Source: Qipengyuania gaetbuli
Lineage (GTDB): Bacteria; Pseudomonadota; Alphaproteobacteria; Sphingomonadales; Sphingomonadaceae
Assembly: GCF_020171365.1 (NCBI RefSeq)
Contig: NZ_JAIUZO010000002.1
Location: 434,001-498,000, forward strand
Length of the DNA: 64,000 bases
Reading direction: 5' to 3'
Position 1 is the stretch's first letter; every line of letters starts with the position of its first letter. Position numbers and translations under genes: made by a program. Shown one piece after another: positions 34,715 through 44,501 of the stretch. Under the pieces are notes generated by a model. The model saw only the letters and a program-made list of their open reading frames with translations. It was not told the origin of the DNA and ran no database searches.

Positions 34715-35674
34715 TCAGAGCCTCTCCAGCCAGTCGAGCAGGAGGCGGTTGACCTCCTCGGGCCGTTCCTGCTGCGTCCAGTGGCCGACACCTTCGAGGA
34801 TGTGGCCTTCGACCTTGGGCGCGAACATCTTCATGAGCGCGACGGGATCGGTGACAGCTCCGAAAAGGTAGGTCGCCGGATCACGGGTGCCACCGATGAA
34901 CAGCGCGGGCTGCTCGATCCGCTTGCCCTGCCAGCCTTGCAGCCATTCGTAATCGCGCTCGTGATTGCGGTAGCGGTTGAGAGGGCCGCGAAAGCCCGAG
35001 GCTTTGAACTCGCCTTCGTAGAAATCCATGTCCTCCTCGGTCAGCCAGGAGACCGGTTGTGGATCGGGCAGGCCTTGCAGGAAGGTCGCGCCATAGGGCT
35101 TGTCCCAATAGGCGCCCGGCGGCACGTCGCCGCTGATCGAATACATCATCCGCTGGACCCAGTCGCGCGGGTCCTTCTCGGCCTCCGCCTCGGCCACACC
35201 CTCTGCCTGGAAATACTCCTGGTAGAAGAACCTGCCCTGCGATGTGAAGTGCTCGTGGAACACCTCGGTGAAGGGGCGGCTGGGGACGCCTGCGAAGGGA
35301 ACGGACAGACCTGCCACGGCCGAGAAATGCTCCGACCGTGTCAGCGCCGTGTTCCAGACGATCGGCGCGCCCCAATCGTGACCGACCAGGATTGCCGGGC
35401 TGTCGGGCTGCAGCGCCTGCTTCAGGCCGACGAGATCGCCCACGATGCGCTCCATCGCATAGGCTTCGACCGGATGCGGCTTGTCCGAACCGCCATAGCC
35501 GCGAACGTCGATAGCGCAGGCCGTGTAGCCTGCTTTGGCGACAGGGCCGATCTGGTGGCGCCAGCTGTACCAGCTTTCGGGAAAGCCGTGGACCATGATG
35601 ACCAGCGGCCCCTCGCCCTCGACAGCGCAGCGCAGGCTCAGTTCGCCAACGTCGATGGTCCGCATTTCGGGCAT
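34715..35674 (-). CDS. alpha/beta hydrolase, epoxide hydrolase-like
   Basis: A 319-residue alpha/beta-hydrolase. HGFPESWYSWRHQI holds the oxyanion HG, GHDWGAPIVW places an Asp at the nucleophile position as in epoxide hydrolases and dehalogenases, and GVGHWTQQERPEEV supplies the His. The Asp nucleophile suggests epoxide hydrolase activity. It sits between coxA and ctaB. ATG 35674 is chosen because GAGGA lies six bases ahead; ATG 35680 has no room for a ribosome binding site. It resembles the hydrolase at 55989. Confidence 0.88.
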   Translation of the reverse strand: MPEMRTIDVGELSLRCAVEGEGPLVIMVHGFPESWYSWRHQIGPVAKAGYTACAIDVRGYGGSDKPHPVEAYAMERIVGDLVGLKQALQPDSPAILVGHDWGAPIVWNTALTRSEHFSAVAGLSVPFAGVPSRPFTEVFHEHFTSQGRFFYQEYFQAEGVAEAEAEKDPRDWVQRMMYSISGDVPPGAYWDKPYGATFLQGLPDPQPVSWLTEEDMDFYEGEFKASGFRGPLNRYRNHERDYEWLQGWQGKRIEQPALFIGGTRDPATYLFGAVTDPVALMKMFAPKVEGHILEGVGHWTQQERPEEVNRLLLDWLERL

Positions 35675-35703
35675 GGTCATTCCTCGTCTCGCGCAAAAGA
35701 AAA

Positions 35704-35729
35704 CGGCCGGCCCCTCATGGGACCGGCCG
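35704..35729 (-). terminator. hairpin terminator after coxA
   Basis: On the minus strand an 11-bp stem (arms 35719-35729 and 35704-35714, one G-U wobble) closes on loop ATGA and is followed by TTTTCTTTTG. It lies 28 bases beyond the coxA stop and before the inserted hydrolase gene. Confidence 0.8.
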
Positions 35730-35756
35730 CTTTGTCATGTACAGCTATAGCTACGC

Positions 35757-37472
35757 TCAGGCCGTTGCGGGCTTGCCGTCGCCAATGTGGTCGTGGTGGT
35801 CGTGGTGGTCCTCGATCACCGGCAGTTCGCTGAACTGGTGGAACGGCGGCGGGCTCGACAGGCTCCACTCGAGCGTGGTTGCACCCTCGCCCCAGTAGTT
35901 GTCTTCGGCCTTCTTGCCGGCAACGAAGGCATACAGGATGTTCACGAAGAACAGGACCATCGAGGCGGCCATGATCATGTAGCCCAGCGTGCTGATCTCG
36001 TTCCAGTAGGTATAGGCTTCCGCATAGTCGGGATAGCGACGCGGCATGCCCTGCCAGCCCAGGAAGTGCTGGGGGAAGAAGATCACGTTCACGCCGATGA
36101 AGAAGCCCCAGAAGTGGAGGTGCGACAGGAGCTCGGAGTGCATCCGGCCGCTCATCTTCGGGAACCAGTAGTAGAAGCCGGCGAACATCGAGAACACCGC
36201 ACCCATCGACAGCACGTAGTGGAAGTGCGCCACCACGAAGTAGGTGTCGTGAACCACGTCGTCCACGCCGCCATTGGCGAGGTAGACGCCGGTCACACCA
36301 CCGACGGTGAAGAGGAAGATGAAGCCCAGCGCCCAGACCATCGGCGACTTGAACTCGATCGAGCCGCCCCACATCGTGGCGATCCAGCTGAAGATCTTCA
36401 CGCCGGTCGGAACCGCGATGACCATGGTGGCCGCGGTGAAGTACATCTTCGTGTTCACGTCGAGGCCAACGGTGTACATGTGGTGGGCCCACACGACGAA
36501 GCCGACAACGCCGATCGCGACCATGGCGTAGGCCATGCCGAGGTAGCCGAAGACCGGCTTGCGGCTGAAGGTGGCGACGATCTGCGAGATCATGCCGAAG
36601 CCCGGCAGGATCATGATGTATACTTCGGGGTGGCCGAAGAACCAGAACAGGTGCTGGTAGAGGATCGGGTCACCGCCACCTGCGGGATCGAAGAAGGTCG
36701 TGCCGAAGTTGCGGTCGGTGATCAGCATCGTGATCGCCGCGGCAAGGACCGGCAGGGCCAGCAGCAGGAGGAATGCGGTAACCAGCACCGACCACACGAA
36801 CAGCGGCATCTTGTGCAGGGTCATGCCCGGCGCACGCATGTTGAAGATGGTGGTGATGAAGTTGGTCGCACCGAGGATCGAGCCAGCGCCCGCAAGGTGC
36901 AGCGAGAAGATCGCGAAGTCGACGGCCGGACCGGTCGAACCCGAGGTCGACAGCGGCGCGTAAACCGTCCAGCCCACGCCTGCGCCCGGCCCGATACCGC
37001 CGGGGACGAACAGCGAGAACAGCAGCGAGAAGAAGCCCGCCACGGTCAGCCAGAACGAAATGTTGTTCATGCGCGGGAACGCCATGTCCGGCGCACCGAT
37101 CATCAGCGGGACGAACCAGTTGCCGAAGCCGCCGATCATGGCCGGCATGACCATGAAGAAGACCATGATGAGGCCGTGCGCGGTGATGAACACGTTCCAC
37201 ATGTGCAGCGCGCTATCGATATCGGTAGCGCCGCCCATGAGCTGGGCCCAGTACTGGAGGTACTGGATACCCGGTTCGGCAAGCTCGGCACGCATGATGC
37301 CGGAGATCGCGCCACCCACGATACCCGCGACGATCGCGAAGATCAGGTAGAGCGTACCGATGTCCTTGTGGTTGGTGGACATGAACCAGCGCGCGAAGAA
37401 GCCGGGCTTGTGATCGGCATCGTGCGCGTGGTCGTCGTGGTGGGCCTGGAAGCTGTCGGCGGTAGTGGCCAT
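35757..37472 (-). CDS. coxA: cytochrome c oxidase subunit I
   Basis: A 571-residue catalytic subunit with twelve helices. It holds haem a and the haem a3-CuB oxygen-reduction site. The CuB motif [13 protein letters not shown] supplies the His-Tyr pair, WAHHMYT two further CuB histidines, and [10 protein letters not shown] the haem a3 and haem a ligands. The D-channel NxxxxxN-like segment [19 protein letters not shown] and the K-channel Lys near [13 protein letters not shown] are in place. The N terminus is His/Asp-rich (residues 9-23). It lies 53 bp downstream of coxB. Confidence 0.98.
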   Translation of the reverse strand: MATTADSFQAHHDDHAHDADHKPGFFARWFMSTNHKDIGTLYLIFAIVAGIVGGAISGIMRAELAEPGIQYLQYWAQLMGGATDIDSALHMWNVFITAHGLIMVFFMVMPAMIGGFGNWFVPLMIGAPDMAFPRMNNISFWLTVAGFFSLLFSLFVPGGIGPGAGVGWTVYAPLSTSGSTGPAVDFAIFSLHLAGAGSILGATNFITTIFNMRAPGMTLHKMPLFVWSVLVTAFLLLLALPVLAAAITMLITDRNFGTTFFDPAGGGDPILYQHLFWFFGHPEVYIMILPGFGMISQIVATFSRKPVFGYLGMAYAMVAIGVVGFVVWAHHMYTVGLDVNTKMYFTAATMVIAVPTGVKIFSWIATMWGGSIEFKSPMVWALGFIFLFTVGGVTGVYLANGGVDDVVHDTYFVVAHFHYVLSMGAVFSMFAGFYYWFPKMSGRMHSELLSHLHFWGFFIGVNVIFFPQHFLGWQGMPRRYPDYAEAYTYWNEISTLGYMIMAASMVLFFVNILYAFVAGKKAEDNYWGEGATTLEWSLSSPPPFHQFSELPVIEDHHDHHDHIGDGKPATA

Positions 37473-37525
37473 CTTGCTATACTCTCGAATGCGTGTTCGT
37501 CGGTCGGACTAATTCTAAACGTCGA

Positions 37526-38605
37526 TCAGGTGGTCGGGTTCTCGACCGGGAGCTCCCCGGCACCGGCCGCACCTTCGACAGCGCTTTCCGGCTGCTGGAG
37601 CGGAGCTGCTGCAGGAGCGGCTTCGACACCTTCCTCTTCGGCACCGGCGATCTTGCCACCCTGCGCCAGGACCCATGCGTTGTACTGGTCAAGCGGGAGC
37701 GCTTCTACAGCGATCGGCATGTAGGCATGACGTGCGCCGCACAGTTCGGAGCACTGGCCGTAGTAAACGCCCGGCTTCTCGACGATCAGGATCTTTTCGT
37801 TGAGGCGGCCCGGCACGGCGTCGAGCTTGAACCACAGGCTAGGCACGGCGAACGAGTGGATCACGTCGGCAGCAGTGGTCTGCAGGCGGATCGGCACGCC
37901 CACCGGAACGACCATGCGGTTGTCGACGGCCAGCTGGTGCGGTTCGCCGCGAGCATCTGCCTCGGCACCGTCGAGCATGTTCGAGATGATTTCGAAGTCG
38001 CCGTTGTCGGGATAGGTGTAGCCCCAGTACCACTGGTAGCCGGTTACCTTGATGGTGATCGCGTCCTTCGGGATCGGCTCGTACTGCTTGGCAATCAGCG
38101 TGATCGAGGGGATCGCGATTGCAAGCAGGATGAGTGCGGGGACGACCGTCCAGATGACTTCGATCAGCGTGTTGTGGCTGGTCTTCGACGGAACGGGGTT
38201 CGCCTTACGACGGAAACGGAACACCGTGTAGAGCAGCAGCACGAGAACGAAGACGCTGATGCCGACCATCACCCAGATGAGACCCACGTGGAGGCCATAG
38301 GCGAATTCGCCGGTTTCCGAGAACTGCTGCTGGATGTCGATGCCGCGGTCCACCGGCATCCCGATTCCCTCGGTCGGCTTCATCGGCGTGTAGGCGCCCG
38401 CGCCTTCAGCGACCGCATCGGTGTCGGCAACGTCGGCGGCTTCGGCCGGATCGACAGATTCGAGCTGGGTGGTCGCCGTGGTTTCGGCAGCGTCCTGCGC
38501 GAGGGCAGGCTGCACGCCGATTACCAGTGCAAAGGCCATTGCAAGGCTGGCGACAATCCGGTGGAAACCGAGAATTTTCATCGTCTTGGCACTCTTTCGT
38601 GTCAT
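37526..38605 (-). CDS. coxB: cytochrome c oxidase subunit II
   Basis: A 359-residue subunit that accepts electrons from cytochrome c at the binuclear CuA centre. A signal peptide (ends near QPALAQ) precedes an acidic linker and two transmembrane helices (IWVMVGISVFVLVLLLYTVF and EVIWTVVPALILLAIAIP). The cupredoxin domain contains GYQWYWGYTYP and the CuA site GQCSELCGARHAYMPI with both cysteines, His and Met. The C-terminal 50 residues are Ala/Glu/Pro-rich. ATG 38605 is supported by GGAAG upstream; ATG 38581 is an alternative. First gene of the cox cluster. Confidence 0.96.
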   Translation of the reverse strand: MTRKSAKTMKILGFHRIVASLAMAFALVIGVQPALAQDAAETTATTQLESVDPAEAADVADTDAVAEGAGAYTPMKPTEGIGMPVDRGIDIQQQFSETGEFAYGLHVGLIWVMVGISVFVLVLLLYTVFRFRRKANPVPSKTSHNTLIEVIWTVVPALILLAIAIPSITLIAKQYEPIPKDAITIKVTGYQWYWGYTYPDNGDFEIISNMLDGAEADARGEPHQLAVDNRMVVPVGVPIRLQTTAADVIHSFAVPSLWFKLDAVPGRLNEKILIVEKPGVYYGQCSELCGARHAYMPIAVEALPLDQYNAWVLAQGGKIAGAEEEGVEAAPAAAPLQQPESAVEGAAGAGELPVENPTT

Positions 38606-38699
38606 GTCATCTTCCGGACCACCCCGACGGTCGACCATCCTTAAGGACGCATTCGGCACAGGGGCATGCGACCCTGCAAGCAGGGCCCGGTTGGGCCGC

Positions 38700-38728
38700 C
38701 CTATAGGCAGGACTGGCGCGCTCCTCAA
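38700..38728 (-). promoter_or_regulatory. putative cox cluster promoter
   Basis: On the minus strand TTGAGG (38723-38728) and TATAGG (38700-38705) are 17 bp apart. Each matches sigma-70 at four positions. It would start the coxB transcript with a leader of about 85-90 bases. A small CCTGC-N3-GCAGG-like hairpin near 38673-38685 follows in the leader. Confidence 0.45.
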
Positions 38729-38805
38729 GCGGTTGACCGATAAAAATGTGCAAGCCGCTTTGCCTCTTGCGCAATCGGCCGCAAGGCGCTTTGAGCCTTT
38801 GCCAT

Positions 38806-39387
38806 ATGACCGAAGACGACATCCTCCAGGAATTCCGTGCCAGCGAAGCCCTGCTCGAAGGCCATTTCAAACTCTCCAGCGGGCGCCACAGCGGGCATTA
38901 CCTGCAGTGCGCGCGCGTGCTGATGAACCCCGACCGGGCCGGCCGGCTCGCGCTGGCACTGGCGCAGAAAATCCCGCGCGAAATCCGCAGCCAGATCGAT
39001 GTCGTGATCAGCCCGGCGATGGGCGGTATCATCATCGGCCAGGAAATGGGCCGTGCACTGGGCAAGGACGCGATGTTCCTCGAACGGCCCGACGGCGTGT
39101 TCCACCTGCGTCGCGGCTTCCGCATCGATGAAGGCGCAAAAGTGCTGATGGTAGAAGACGTCGTGACCACTGGCCTTTCAAGCCGCGAGGCCATCGATGC
39201 CGTCGCGCGCGAAGGCGGCGAGGTGATTGCAGAGGTGGCGCTGGTCGATCGCAGCAACGGCACAGCCGATCTCGGCGTTCCGTTCTTCCCGCTCATCGAC
39301 ATCAACTTCCCGACATATGCCGAGGACGAACTGCCTCCCGAACTCGCTGCAGTGCCGGTGACCAAGCCGGGGAGCCGCGCGGCTTGA
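38806..39387 (+). CDS. pyrE: orotate phosphoribosyltransferase
   Basis: A 193-residue type I phosphoribosyltransferase that makes orotidine monophosphate from orotate and PRPP. The PRPP loop is [15 protein letters not shown], and [18 protein letters not shown] and [18 protein letters not shown] are typical of the longer thermophile-like PyrE class. ATG 38806 was selected over an upstream start at 38746. It heads the plus-strand unit with pdxJ and overlaps it as TTGA. Confidence 0.95.
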   Translation: MTEDDILQEFRASEALLEGHFKLSSGRHSGHYLQCARVLMNPDRAGRLALALAQKIPREIRSQIDVVISPAMGGIIIGQEMGRALGKDAMFLERPDGVFHLRRGFRIDEGAKVLMVEDVVTTGLSSREAIDAVAREGGEVIAEVALVDRSNGTADLGVPFFPLIDINFPTYAEDELPPELAAVPVTKPGSRAA

Positions 39388-40124
39388 CCCGCCCCTTGCG
39401 CCTCGGGGTCAATATCGACCACGTCGCGACCATCCGCAATGCGCGCGGAGGGGACCATCCCGATCCGGTGCGCGCTGCGGAAATCGTCGCCCGCGTCGGC
39501 GGCGACGGCATTACGGCACATCTGCGCGAAGACCGCCGCCACATCCGCGATGCGGACCTGCGCCGCATCCAGGAAGCGACCGATTTGCCGCTCAACCTGG
39601 AAATGGCCGCGACCGAGGAAATGCTCGAAATCGCGCTTTCGCACCGGCCGCACGCCGCCTGCATCGTCCCCGAAAAGCGGGAAGAGCGCACGACCGAAGG
39701 CGGGCTGGACGCGGCCGGCCAGCACAACACGCTCGCCCCGATCGTGTGGAAACTGAAGGACAACGGCATCCGCGTCTCGCTCTTCATCGAGGCGGACGAG
39801 AGGCAGCTCGACGCGGCGCTCAAGCTCGGCGTCCCCGTGGTCGAGTTCCACACCGGCGAATATGCCCACGCACATCTTGCCGGCGACAGCGAAAAGACCG
39901 CGCGTGAGTTGAAGCGCATTACCGACATGGCCGCGCTTGCCGCCAAGAACGGGATCGAGCCGCACGCCGGCCACGGCCTCACTTACGAAAACGTGCAGCC
40001 CATCGCCGCCATCCCGCAGATCGCGGAGCTCAACATCGGTCACTACCTTGTCGGCGAGGCGGTTTTCGTTGGGCTGGAACAGGCTGTGCGGCACATGCGC
40101 GAACTGATGGACGAGGCCCGGTGA
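39384..40124 (+). CDS. pdxJ: pyridoxine 5'-phosphate synthase
   Basis: A 246-residue (beta/alpha)8 enzyme that condenses 1-deoxyxylulose 5-phosphate with amino-acetone phosphate, the last ring-closing step of the DXP-dependent vitamin B6 pathway. [16 protein letters not shown] with its catalytic His and Arg, [24 protein letters not shown] and [17 protein letters not shown] are present. It starts with TTG 39384 overlapping the pyrE stop as TTGA. No ATG exists in the right place. Confidence 0.96.
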   Translation: MTRPLRLGVNIDHVATIRNARGGDHPDPVRAAEIVARVGGDGITAHLREDRRHIRDADLRRIQEATDLPLNLEMAATEEMLEIALSHRPHAACIVPEKREERTTEGGLDAAGQHNTLAPIVWKLKDNGIRVSLFIEADERQLDAALKLGVPVVEFHTGEYAHAHLAGDSEKTARELKRITDMAALAAKNGIEPHAGHGLTYENVQPIAAIPQIAELNIGHYLVGEAVFVGLEQAVRHMRELMDEAR

Positions 40125-40393
40125 ACGAGTCCGGCCTGACCCGCGCGGAGAAATTCTGGGCGGCCGCTGCCGTCATTCCCTTCCTGCTGAGCCTCGCGCT
40201 GCTCGGCATCGCGATATCGCGCCAGACCTTCCTTGCCTTCGCCATCGGCTGGCCGATTATCCAGGTCGTCGGATACGCCGGCTCGTTCAAGCGTTCGGGA
40301 GGGCAGATCGACCACCCGCTGGTTAAGACCCAGGTGTGGCTGCACTGGATGATGATTGCCATGCTGGGCCTTATTCTCGCGAGAGTTCTATGA
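40121..40393 (+). CDS. small two/three-helix membrane protein
   Basis: A 90-residue protein with hydrophobic helices ([41 protein letters not shown] and [19 protein letters not shown]). It begins with GTG 40121 in a GTGA overlap with pdxJ and ends in an ATGA overlap with acpS, so it is translated as part of the unit. Family unknown; I associate small proteins of this kind with this position in Sphingomonadales. Confidence 0.8.
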   Translation: MNESGLTRAEKFWAAAAVIPFLLSLALLGIAISRQTFLAFAIGWPIIQVVGYAGSFKRSGGQIDHPLVKTQVWLHWMMIAMLGLILARVL

Positions 40394-40791
40394 TCATCGG
40401 AATGGGTTCGGACCTGTGCAACATCGAGCGCATCCAGAATTCGCTCGACCGGTTCGGCGACCGCTTCGAACAGCGCGTCTTCACCGAAATCGAGATCGCC
40501 AAGGCGCGGCGGCGGCCCTTCACCATTGCCGGGACCTACGCCAAGCGGTTCGCCGCCAAGGAAGCTTTTTCCAAGGCCGTGGGCACGGGCTTTCGCCGCG
40601 GCGTTTTCATGAAGCATATCGGCGTCGTCAATGCGCCTTCGGGCGCCCCTACGCTGGCGCTCGAAGGCGGGGCTGCGCAAAGGCTTGCCGAAATGGTGCC
40701 GCACGGCCATGAGCCGCGCATTCATCTCACCCTCACTGACGATCATCCATGGGCGCAGGCCTTCGTCATCATCGAGGCCTACCCCCTTTGA
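40390..40791 (+). CDS. acpS: holo-[acyl-carrier-protein] synthase
   Basis: A 133-residue AcpS-type phosphopantetheinyl transferase that activates acyl carrier protein. The metal-binding Asp is in [11 protein letters not shown] and the Glu in [35 protein letters not shown] closes the fold. ATG 40390 overlaps the membrane protein stop as ATGA, and its stop overlaps the lepB start as TTGA. Confidence 0.96.
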   Translation: MIIGMGSDLCNIERIQNSLDRFGDRFEQRVFTEIEIAKARRRPFTIAGTYAKRFAAKEAFSKAVGTGFRRGVFMKHIGVVNAPSGAPTLALEGGAAQRLAEMVPHGHEPRIHLTLTDDHPWAQAFVIIEAYPL

Positions 40792-41660
40792 GTACCGATA
40801 CCCCTGTTGTGACCGAACCCAAGACAACCGAGAAGACCGACGAGAAGGTCGACTGGCTCGCCGAACTGCGCGGCCTGTTCCTGATGCTGCTGGCAGTCTT
40901 CGCCTTTCACAGCTTCGTGGCGAAGCCGTTCTACATCCCGTCGGAATCGATGCTGCCGAACCTGCTGGTCGGGGACCGGCTGGTGGTCAGCAAGTATCCC
41001 TATGGCTGGAACTGGTCCTCGGTCAGCTTCCACCTTGCCCCGCGCGGCGACTGGCGGGTGATGGGTTCCACGCCCGAGTATGGTGACATCGTAATCCCCG
41101 TGCACCCCGAACGGGACGAGGATTACATCAAGCGCGTGGTCGCTCTGCCCGGCGACAAGATCGAGGTCCGCCGCGGACGCATCATCCTCAACGGAACCCC
41201 CGTGCCGCAGGCAGTCGAGCCGGCGCGCGACCTTCCGGTCGATGCGAACTCGACCTGCTACGGTTTTGGCGATCCGACCTTCCTCGTCACCGACGACAGC
41301 GGCAAGGATGTCTGCCGCGTGCCCGTCCTGCGCGAGACGCTGCCCAATGGCGCGAATTATCTCGTGATCGACCACGCCAATACCGAACTCGACAATTTCG
41401 ACGAGATGACCATACCCGAAGGTCACGTCTTCGTGATGGGCGACAACCGCGACCATTCGTCCGACAGCCGCGAACTCAATTCCTCGCGCGGGCTCCTGGG
41501 CCCGGTTCCGCTGGAAAACATCGGCGGCCGCGCGGAATTCATCACTTTCTCGCTCGACGGGACGACCTCGCTCAATCCGGTCACCTGGTTTACGAGCTTG
41601 CGCGAAGGGCGCGCCTGGACCACCCTGCGTCCGGCAGTCGCGCAGGAGAATCAGCGGTAA
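40788..41660 (+). CDS. lepB: signal peptidase I
   Basis: A 290-residue inner-membrane serine protease that removes Sec and Tat signal peptides. One N-terminal helix ([20 protein letters not shown]) is followed by catalytic Ser54 ([10 protein letters not shown]) and the base Lys115 ([12 protein letters not shown]), then [11 protein letters not shown]. It probably starts with TTG 40788, coupled to acpS; GTG 40809 is a possible later start. A Cys pair (NSTCYGF and DVCRVP) may form a disulphide. Confidence 0.95.
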   Translation: MSTDTPVVTEPKTTEKTDEKVDWLAELRGLFLMLLAVFAFHSFVAKPFYIPSESMLPNLLVGDRLVVSKYPYGWNWSSVSFHLAPRGDWRVMGSTPEYGDIVIPVHPERDEDYIKRVVALPGDKIEVRRGRIILNGTPVPQAVEPARDLPVDANSTCYGFGDPTFLVTDDSGKDVCRVPVLRETLPNGANYLVIDHANTELDNFDEMTIPEGHVFVMGDNRDHSSDSRELNSSRGLLGPVPLENIGGRAEFITFSLDGTTSLNPVTWFTSLREGRAWTTLRPAVAQENQR

Positions 41661-42776
41661 ATGTCTGAAAAAGGGCCTTCCTACGAACCCGACCGGACAA
41701 TCGCAGCGGCCCAAGACCACCCGGGCAAGAGCCCCGCATACATCGGCGATCCACGCCTGCGTTTCGAAGCGGGGCGCGCACTGGTCTGGGGCCTCGTCAT
41801 CGGCCTGATCGCGCTGGCGGTCCACATTTCCCAGTCCCTGCTGGTCATTTTCGGCGCCATGGTGTTCGGCTGCATGGTCGATGGCGGCGCGCGTCTGCTC
41901 GGCAAGATCCTGCCCATCGGGCGCAGCTGTCGCGTGGCCATCGTGCTCGTGCTTGCGACCGCATTCCTGCTCTGGCTGGGCTATTTCGCAGGCTCGCAGA
42001 TCTCGCAGCAGGCGGCGCAATTCCCCGCGATCATCAATGAACAGCTGGGCAAGCTGATCGCCTATATGCGCGATCAGGGCTTTGCGATCCACACCGAGAA
42101 TATCGAGAATTTCGCCAGCAGCATGGCCAGCGGCGTCGGCACCGTCACCAAGGCGATCGGCGGCATCTTCGGCGGGCTGACGACGGTGCTGCTGATCGTA
42201 ATCATCGGCATCTATTTCGCCATTGACCCGCGCATTTACGAGCGCGGCGTTGCCTGGATGGTGCCTTCGCACCGGCGCGAGGCTTTCTACGATACGCTGA
42301 GCTACCAGGCTTATACGCTGCGCCGCCTTCTCGCCGGGCGTCTGGTCGGCATGGTGGCGGAAGGCATCTTCACCTGGGCCCTGCTCGCTGTCTACGGCGT
42401 GCCCATGGCTGCACTGCTGGGCCTGCTGACCGGCCTGCTTGCCTTCATCCCGAATATCGGAGCGATCATCTCGGGCGTGCTGATGGTGCTGGTCGGGTTC
42501 TCCGGCGGGGTCGATATGGGACTCTACACGATCTTCGTCTATTTCCTCGTCCAGAACTTCGACGGCTACATCCTCGTGCCCATGATCGCGAAGAAGACGG
42601 TGGACCTGGCACCCGGGCTCGTCCTTTCCGCGCAGCTGATTTTTGGCGTCCTGTTCGGCATCCTCGGCCTCGCGCTGGCCGACCCGATGCTTGCCATGAT
42701 CAAGGTCGCGCTGGAACGCCGGTCCGCGCGGCTCGATGCAGAAGGCGAGTCAGAACCACAGAAGGCGACGGCCTGA
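41661..42776 (+). CDS. AI-2E family transporter
   Basis: A 371-residue integral membrane protein of the AI-2 exporter-like (TqsA/PerM) family with about eight helices. Typical is LLGLLTGLLAFIPNIGAIISG near the C-terminal half and the LVQNFDGYILVPMIAKKTVDLAP segment. The name does not prove autoinducer transport; many members move ions or unknown compounds. It starts immediately after the lepB stop (0 bp). Confidence 0.9.
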   Translation: MSEKGPSYEPDRTIAAAQDHPGKSPAYIGDPRLRFEAGRALVWGLVIGLIALAVHISQSLLVIFGAMVFGCMVDGGARLLGKILPIGRSCRVAIVLVLATAFLLWLGYFAGSQISQQAAQFPAIINEQLGKLIAYMRDQGFAIHTENIENFASSMASGVGTVTKAIGGIFGGLTTVLLIVIIGIYFAIDPRIYERGVAWMVPSHRREAFYDTLSYQAYTLRRLLAGRLVGMVAEGIFTWALLAVYGVPMAALLGLLTGLLAFIPNIGAIISGVLMVLVGFSGGVDMGLYTIFVYFLVQNFDGYILVPMIAKKTVDLAPGLVLSAQLIFGVLFGILGLALADPMLAMIKVALERRSARLDAEGESEPQKATA

Positions 42777-42777
42777 G

Positions 42778-44019
42778 ATGGCGCGCAAGTTTCTCTACCT
42801 CATCGCCATCATCATCACCGTGATCGTCGTCGGCGCGATCGGCCTTGCGATCTATGGCCGCGAACTGACCGACATGGCCTTCGTCCCGCGCGGCGAATTC
42901 GTCGAGCAGGAGGCCTTGGCTGCCAACGCCTATGAAGACCCGGCCATGTGGTATTCGCGTCCCGGCATCGGGACCGACGATCCGGCCCGCTACCAGCCCG
43001 CAGTGGCAGAGACGCCGCCCGATCCAGCAACCCGCACCCCCTCGCCCGAAGCGCCCGCCGCCGAGCAAAGCGTGGGCAGCCCAGACTTCCTCGAGACGGT
43101 CGGTTCGCGGCGCGGCGACCCAGCACGTACGGGCGAGGTGCCGGGCTTCGCAGTCTTCTTCGTGCCGCCGACCAGCTACACCAAGGGCGCGCTGGGTGAC
43201 TGGAATGCGCCGCTGGACGATCCGGAAACCGATACGCTGGCCCGCACATTCCTGCGCGGACTGGCCAGTCCCTTCAACCGCGCCGATGAAATCTGGGCGC
43301 CGAAGTACCGGCAGGCATCGGTCGGCGCCTTCCTCAGCGAAAAGCCCGATGCGGAGATGGCGATCGACGCCGCCTATGCCGACGTGGCGCAGGCCTTCGA
43401 CTATTTTCTCGAAAGCGTGGGCGACGACAAACCCATTGTCCTTGCCGGCCACAGCCAGGGCTCGGTGCATGTGCTGCGCCTGCTGCGCGAAAAACTCGCT
43501 GGTACTCCGGCAGAGAAGCGCATCGCGGCCGTCTACGCTCCGGGTTGGCCCATCTCGGTCGAACACGACCTGCCCGCCCTCCCCATTCCCGCCTGCGCGG
43601 CGCCGGGACAGGCGGGTTGCCTGATTTCCTTCGCCAGCTTCGCCGATGATGGCGATCCCGGCCAATTGCTGCAGCGCTACAGTTCCCTGCCCGGCCTCGA
43701 TGGCGAGCCGCGCGGCCCCGAAGACCCGATCCTGTGCGTCAATCCGCTCACCGGCATGACCGGCGGATCGGCCCCCGCAAGCGACAATCTCGGCACGCTC
43801 AAGCCCGATGCGGCAATGGGTTCGGCGGAGCTGGTGCCCGCCGCGATCGGAGCGCGCTGCGATGCCTCGGGCATACTGCGGATCGGCGAGGCGCCCGATC
43901 TCGGCCCGGGCGTCCTGCCGGGCGGAAATTACCACGTGTACGACATCCCGCTGTTCTGGAAGAACTTGCAGGAAGACGTGATCAGGCGGGTCAAGGCGTG
44001 GTCGACGGCCCGATCGTAA
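42778..44019 (+). CDS. DUF3089 alpha/beta hydrolase-like protein
   Basis: A 413-residue protein with an N-terminal membrane anchor (FLYLIAIIITVIVVGAIGLAIY). DUF3089 hallmarks include the VLAGHSQGSVHVLRLL nucleophile elbow, APGWPISVEHDLPALP and the C-terminal NYHVYDIPLFWKNLQEDV. Residues 65-95 are a Pro/Ala/Glu-rich linker. Probably a periplasmic lipase or esterase; substrate unknown. One base separates it from the AI-2E gene stop; ruvX starts inside its end. Confidence 0.88.
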   Translation: MARKFLYLIAIIITVIVVGAIGLAIYGRELTDMAFVPRGEFVEQEALAANAYEDPAMWYSRPGIGTDDPARYQPAVAETPPDPATRTPSPEAPAAEQSVGSPDFLETVGSRRGDPARTGEVPGFAVFFVPPTSYTKGALGDWNAPLDDPETDTLARTFLRGLASPFNRADEIWAPKYRQASVGAFLSEKPDAEMAIDAAYADVAQAFDYFLESVGDDKPIVLAGHSQGSVHVLRLLREKLAGTPAEKRIAAVYAPGWPISVEHDLPALPIPACAAPGQAGCLISFASFADDGDPGQLLQRYSSLPGLDGEPRGPEDPILCVNPLTGMTGGSAPASDNLGTLKPDAAMGSAELVPAAIGARCDASGILRIGEAPDLGPGVLPGGNYHVYDIPLFWKNLQEDVIRRVKAWSTARS

Positions 44020-44483
44020 CCGACAACCGGCTCGATTTCGGCGATGCGCTGGCCGATGGCGGCGCGCTGCTGGGGCTCGATGTGGGAACCAAGACTGTGG
44101 GCGTCGCCACCTGCGATGCCGGCTGGCGCTTTGCCACAGCCGGCAAGACGCTCCAGCGGGGCAAGTTCACGCAGGACAGCGGCAAGCTGCGCGAGCTAGT
44201 GCGCGAACGCTCGATCAAGGGCGTCGTCATCGGCCTGCCGCGCAACATGGACGGCAGCGAGGGCCCGCGTGCGCAGGCCAGCCGCGCCTATGCCCGAAAT
44301 ATCGCGGCGGCGCTGGACTTGCCTGTGCTGCTGTGGGACGAACGCTGGTCGACCGCGAGTGCGGAGGCAGCGATGATCGGCCAGGACATGAGCCGGTCCA
44401 AGCGGGCCGAACGCATCGATGCCCATGCGGCAGCGGTCATCCTGCAGGGTGCCATAGACGCGCTCGCAGGAGGAGGCTTTTAA
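43998..44483 (+). CDS. ruvX: Holliday junction resolvase RuvX/YqgF
   Basis: A 161-residue RNase H-fold nuclease involved in rRNA processing and junction resolution. The active-site Asp28 lies in LLGLDVGTKTVGVA, then VIGLPRNMDGSEGP, VLLWDERWSTASAEAAM and the C-terminal DAHAAAVILQGAID with the last acidic residue. It starts with GTG 43998, 22 bases inside the DUF3089 gene. Confidence 0.94.
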   Translation: MVDGPIVTDNRLDFGDALADGGALLGLDVGTKTVGVATCDAGWRFATAGKTLQRGKFTQDSGKLRELVRERSIKGVVIGLPRNMDGSEGPRAQASRAYARNIAAALDLPVLLWDERWSTASAEAAMIGQDMSRSKRAERIDAHAAAVILQGAIDALAGGGF

Positions 44484-44501
44484 AGGGGGGCAGGGTCGCA
44501 A

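Noticed and set aside
35787..37724. Very long open frame antisense to coxA and coxB, rich in His, Glu and Asp
   Set aside because: It mirrors the codon bias of the strongly supported oxidase genes, and its protein has no family pattern.
41661..42776. Claim of quorum-sensing (AI-2) export
   Set aside because: The family name alone does not show AI-2 transport, and no luxS or lsr gene is in the window.
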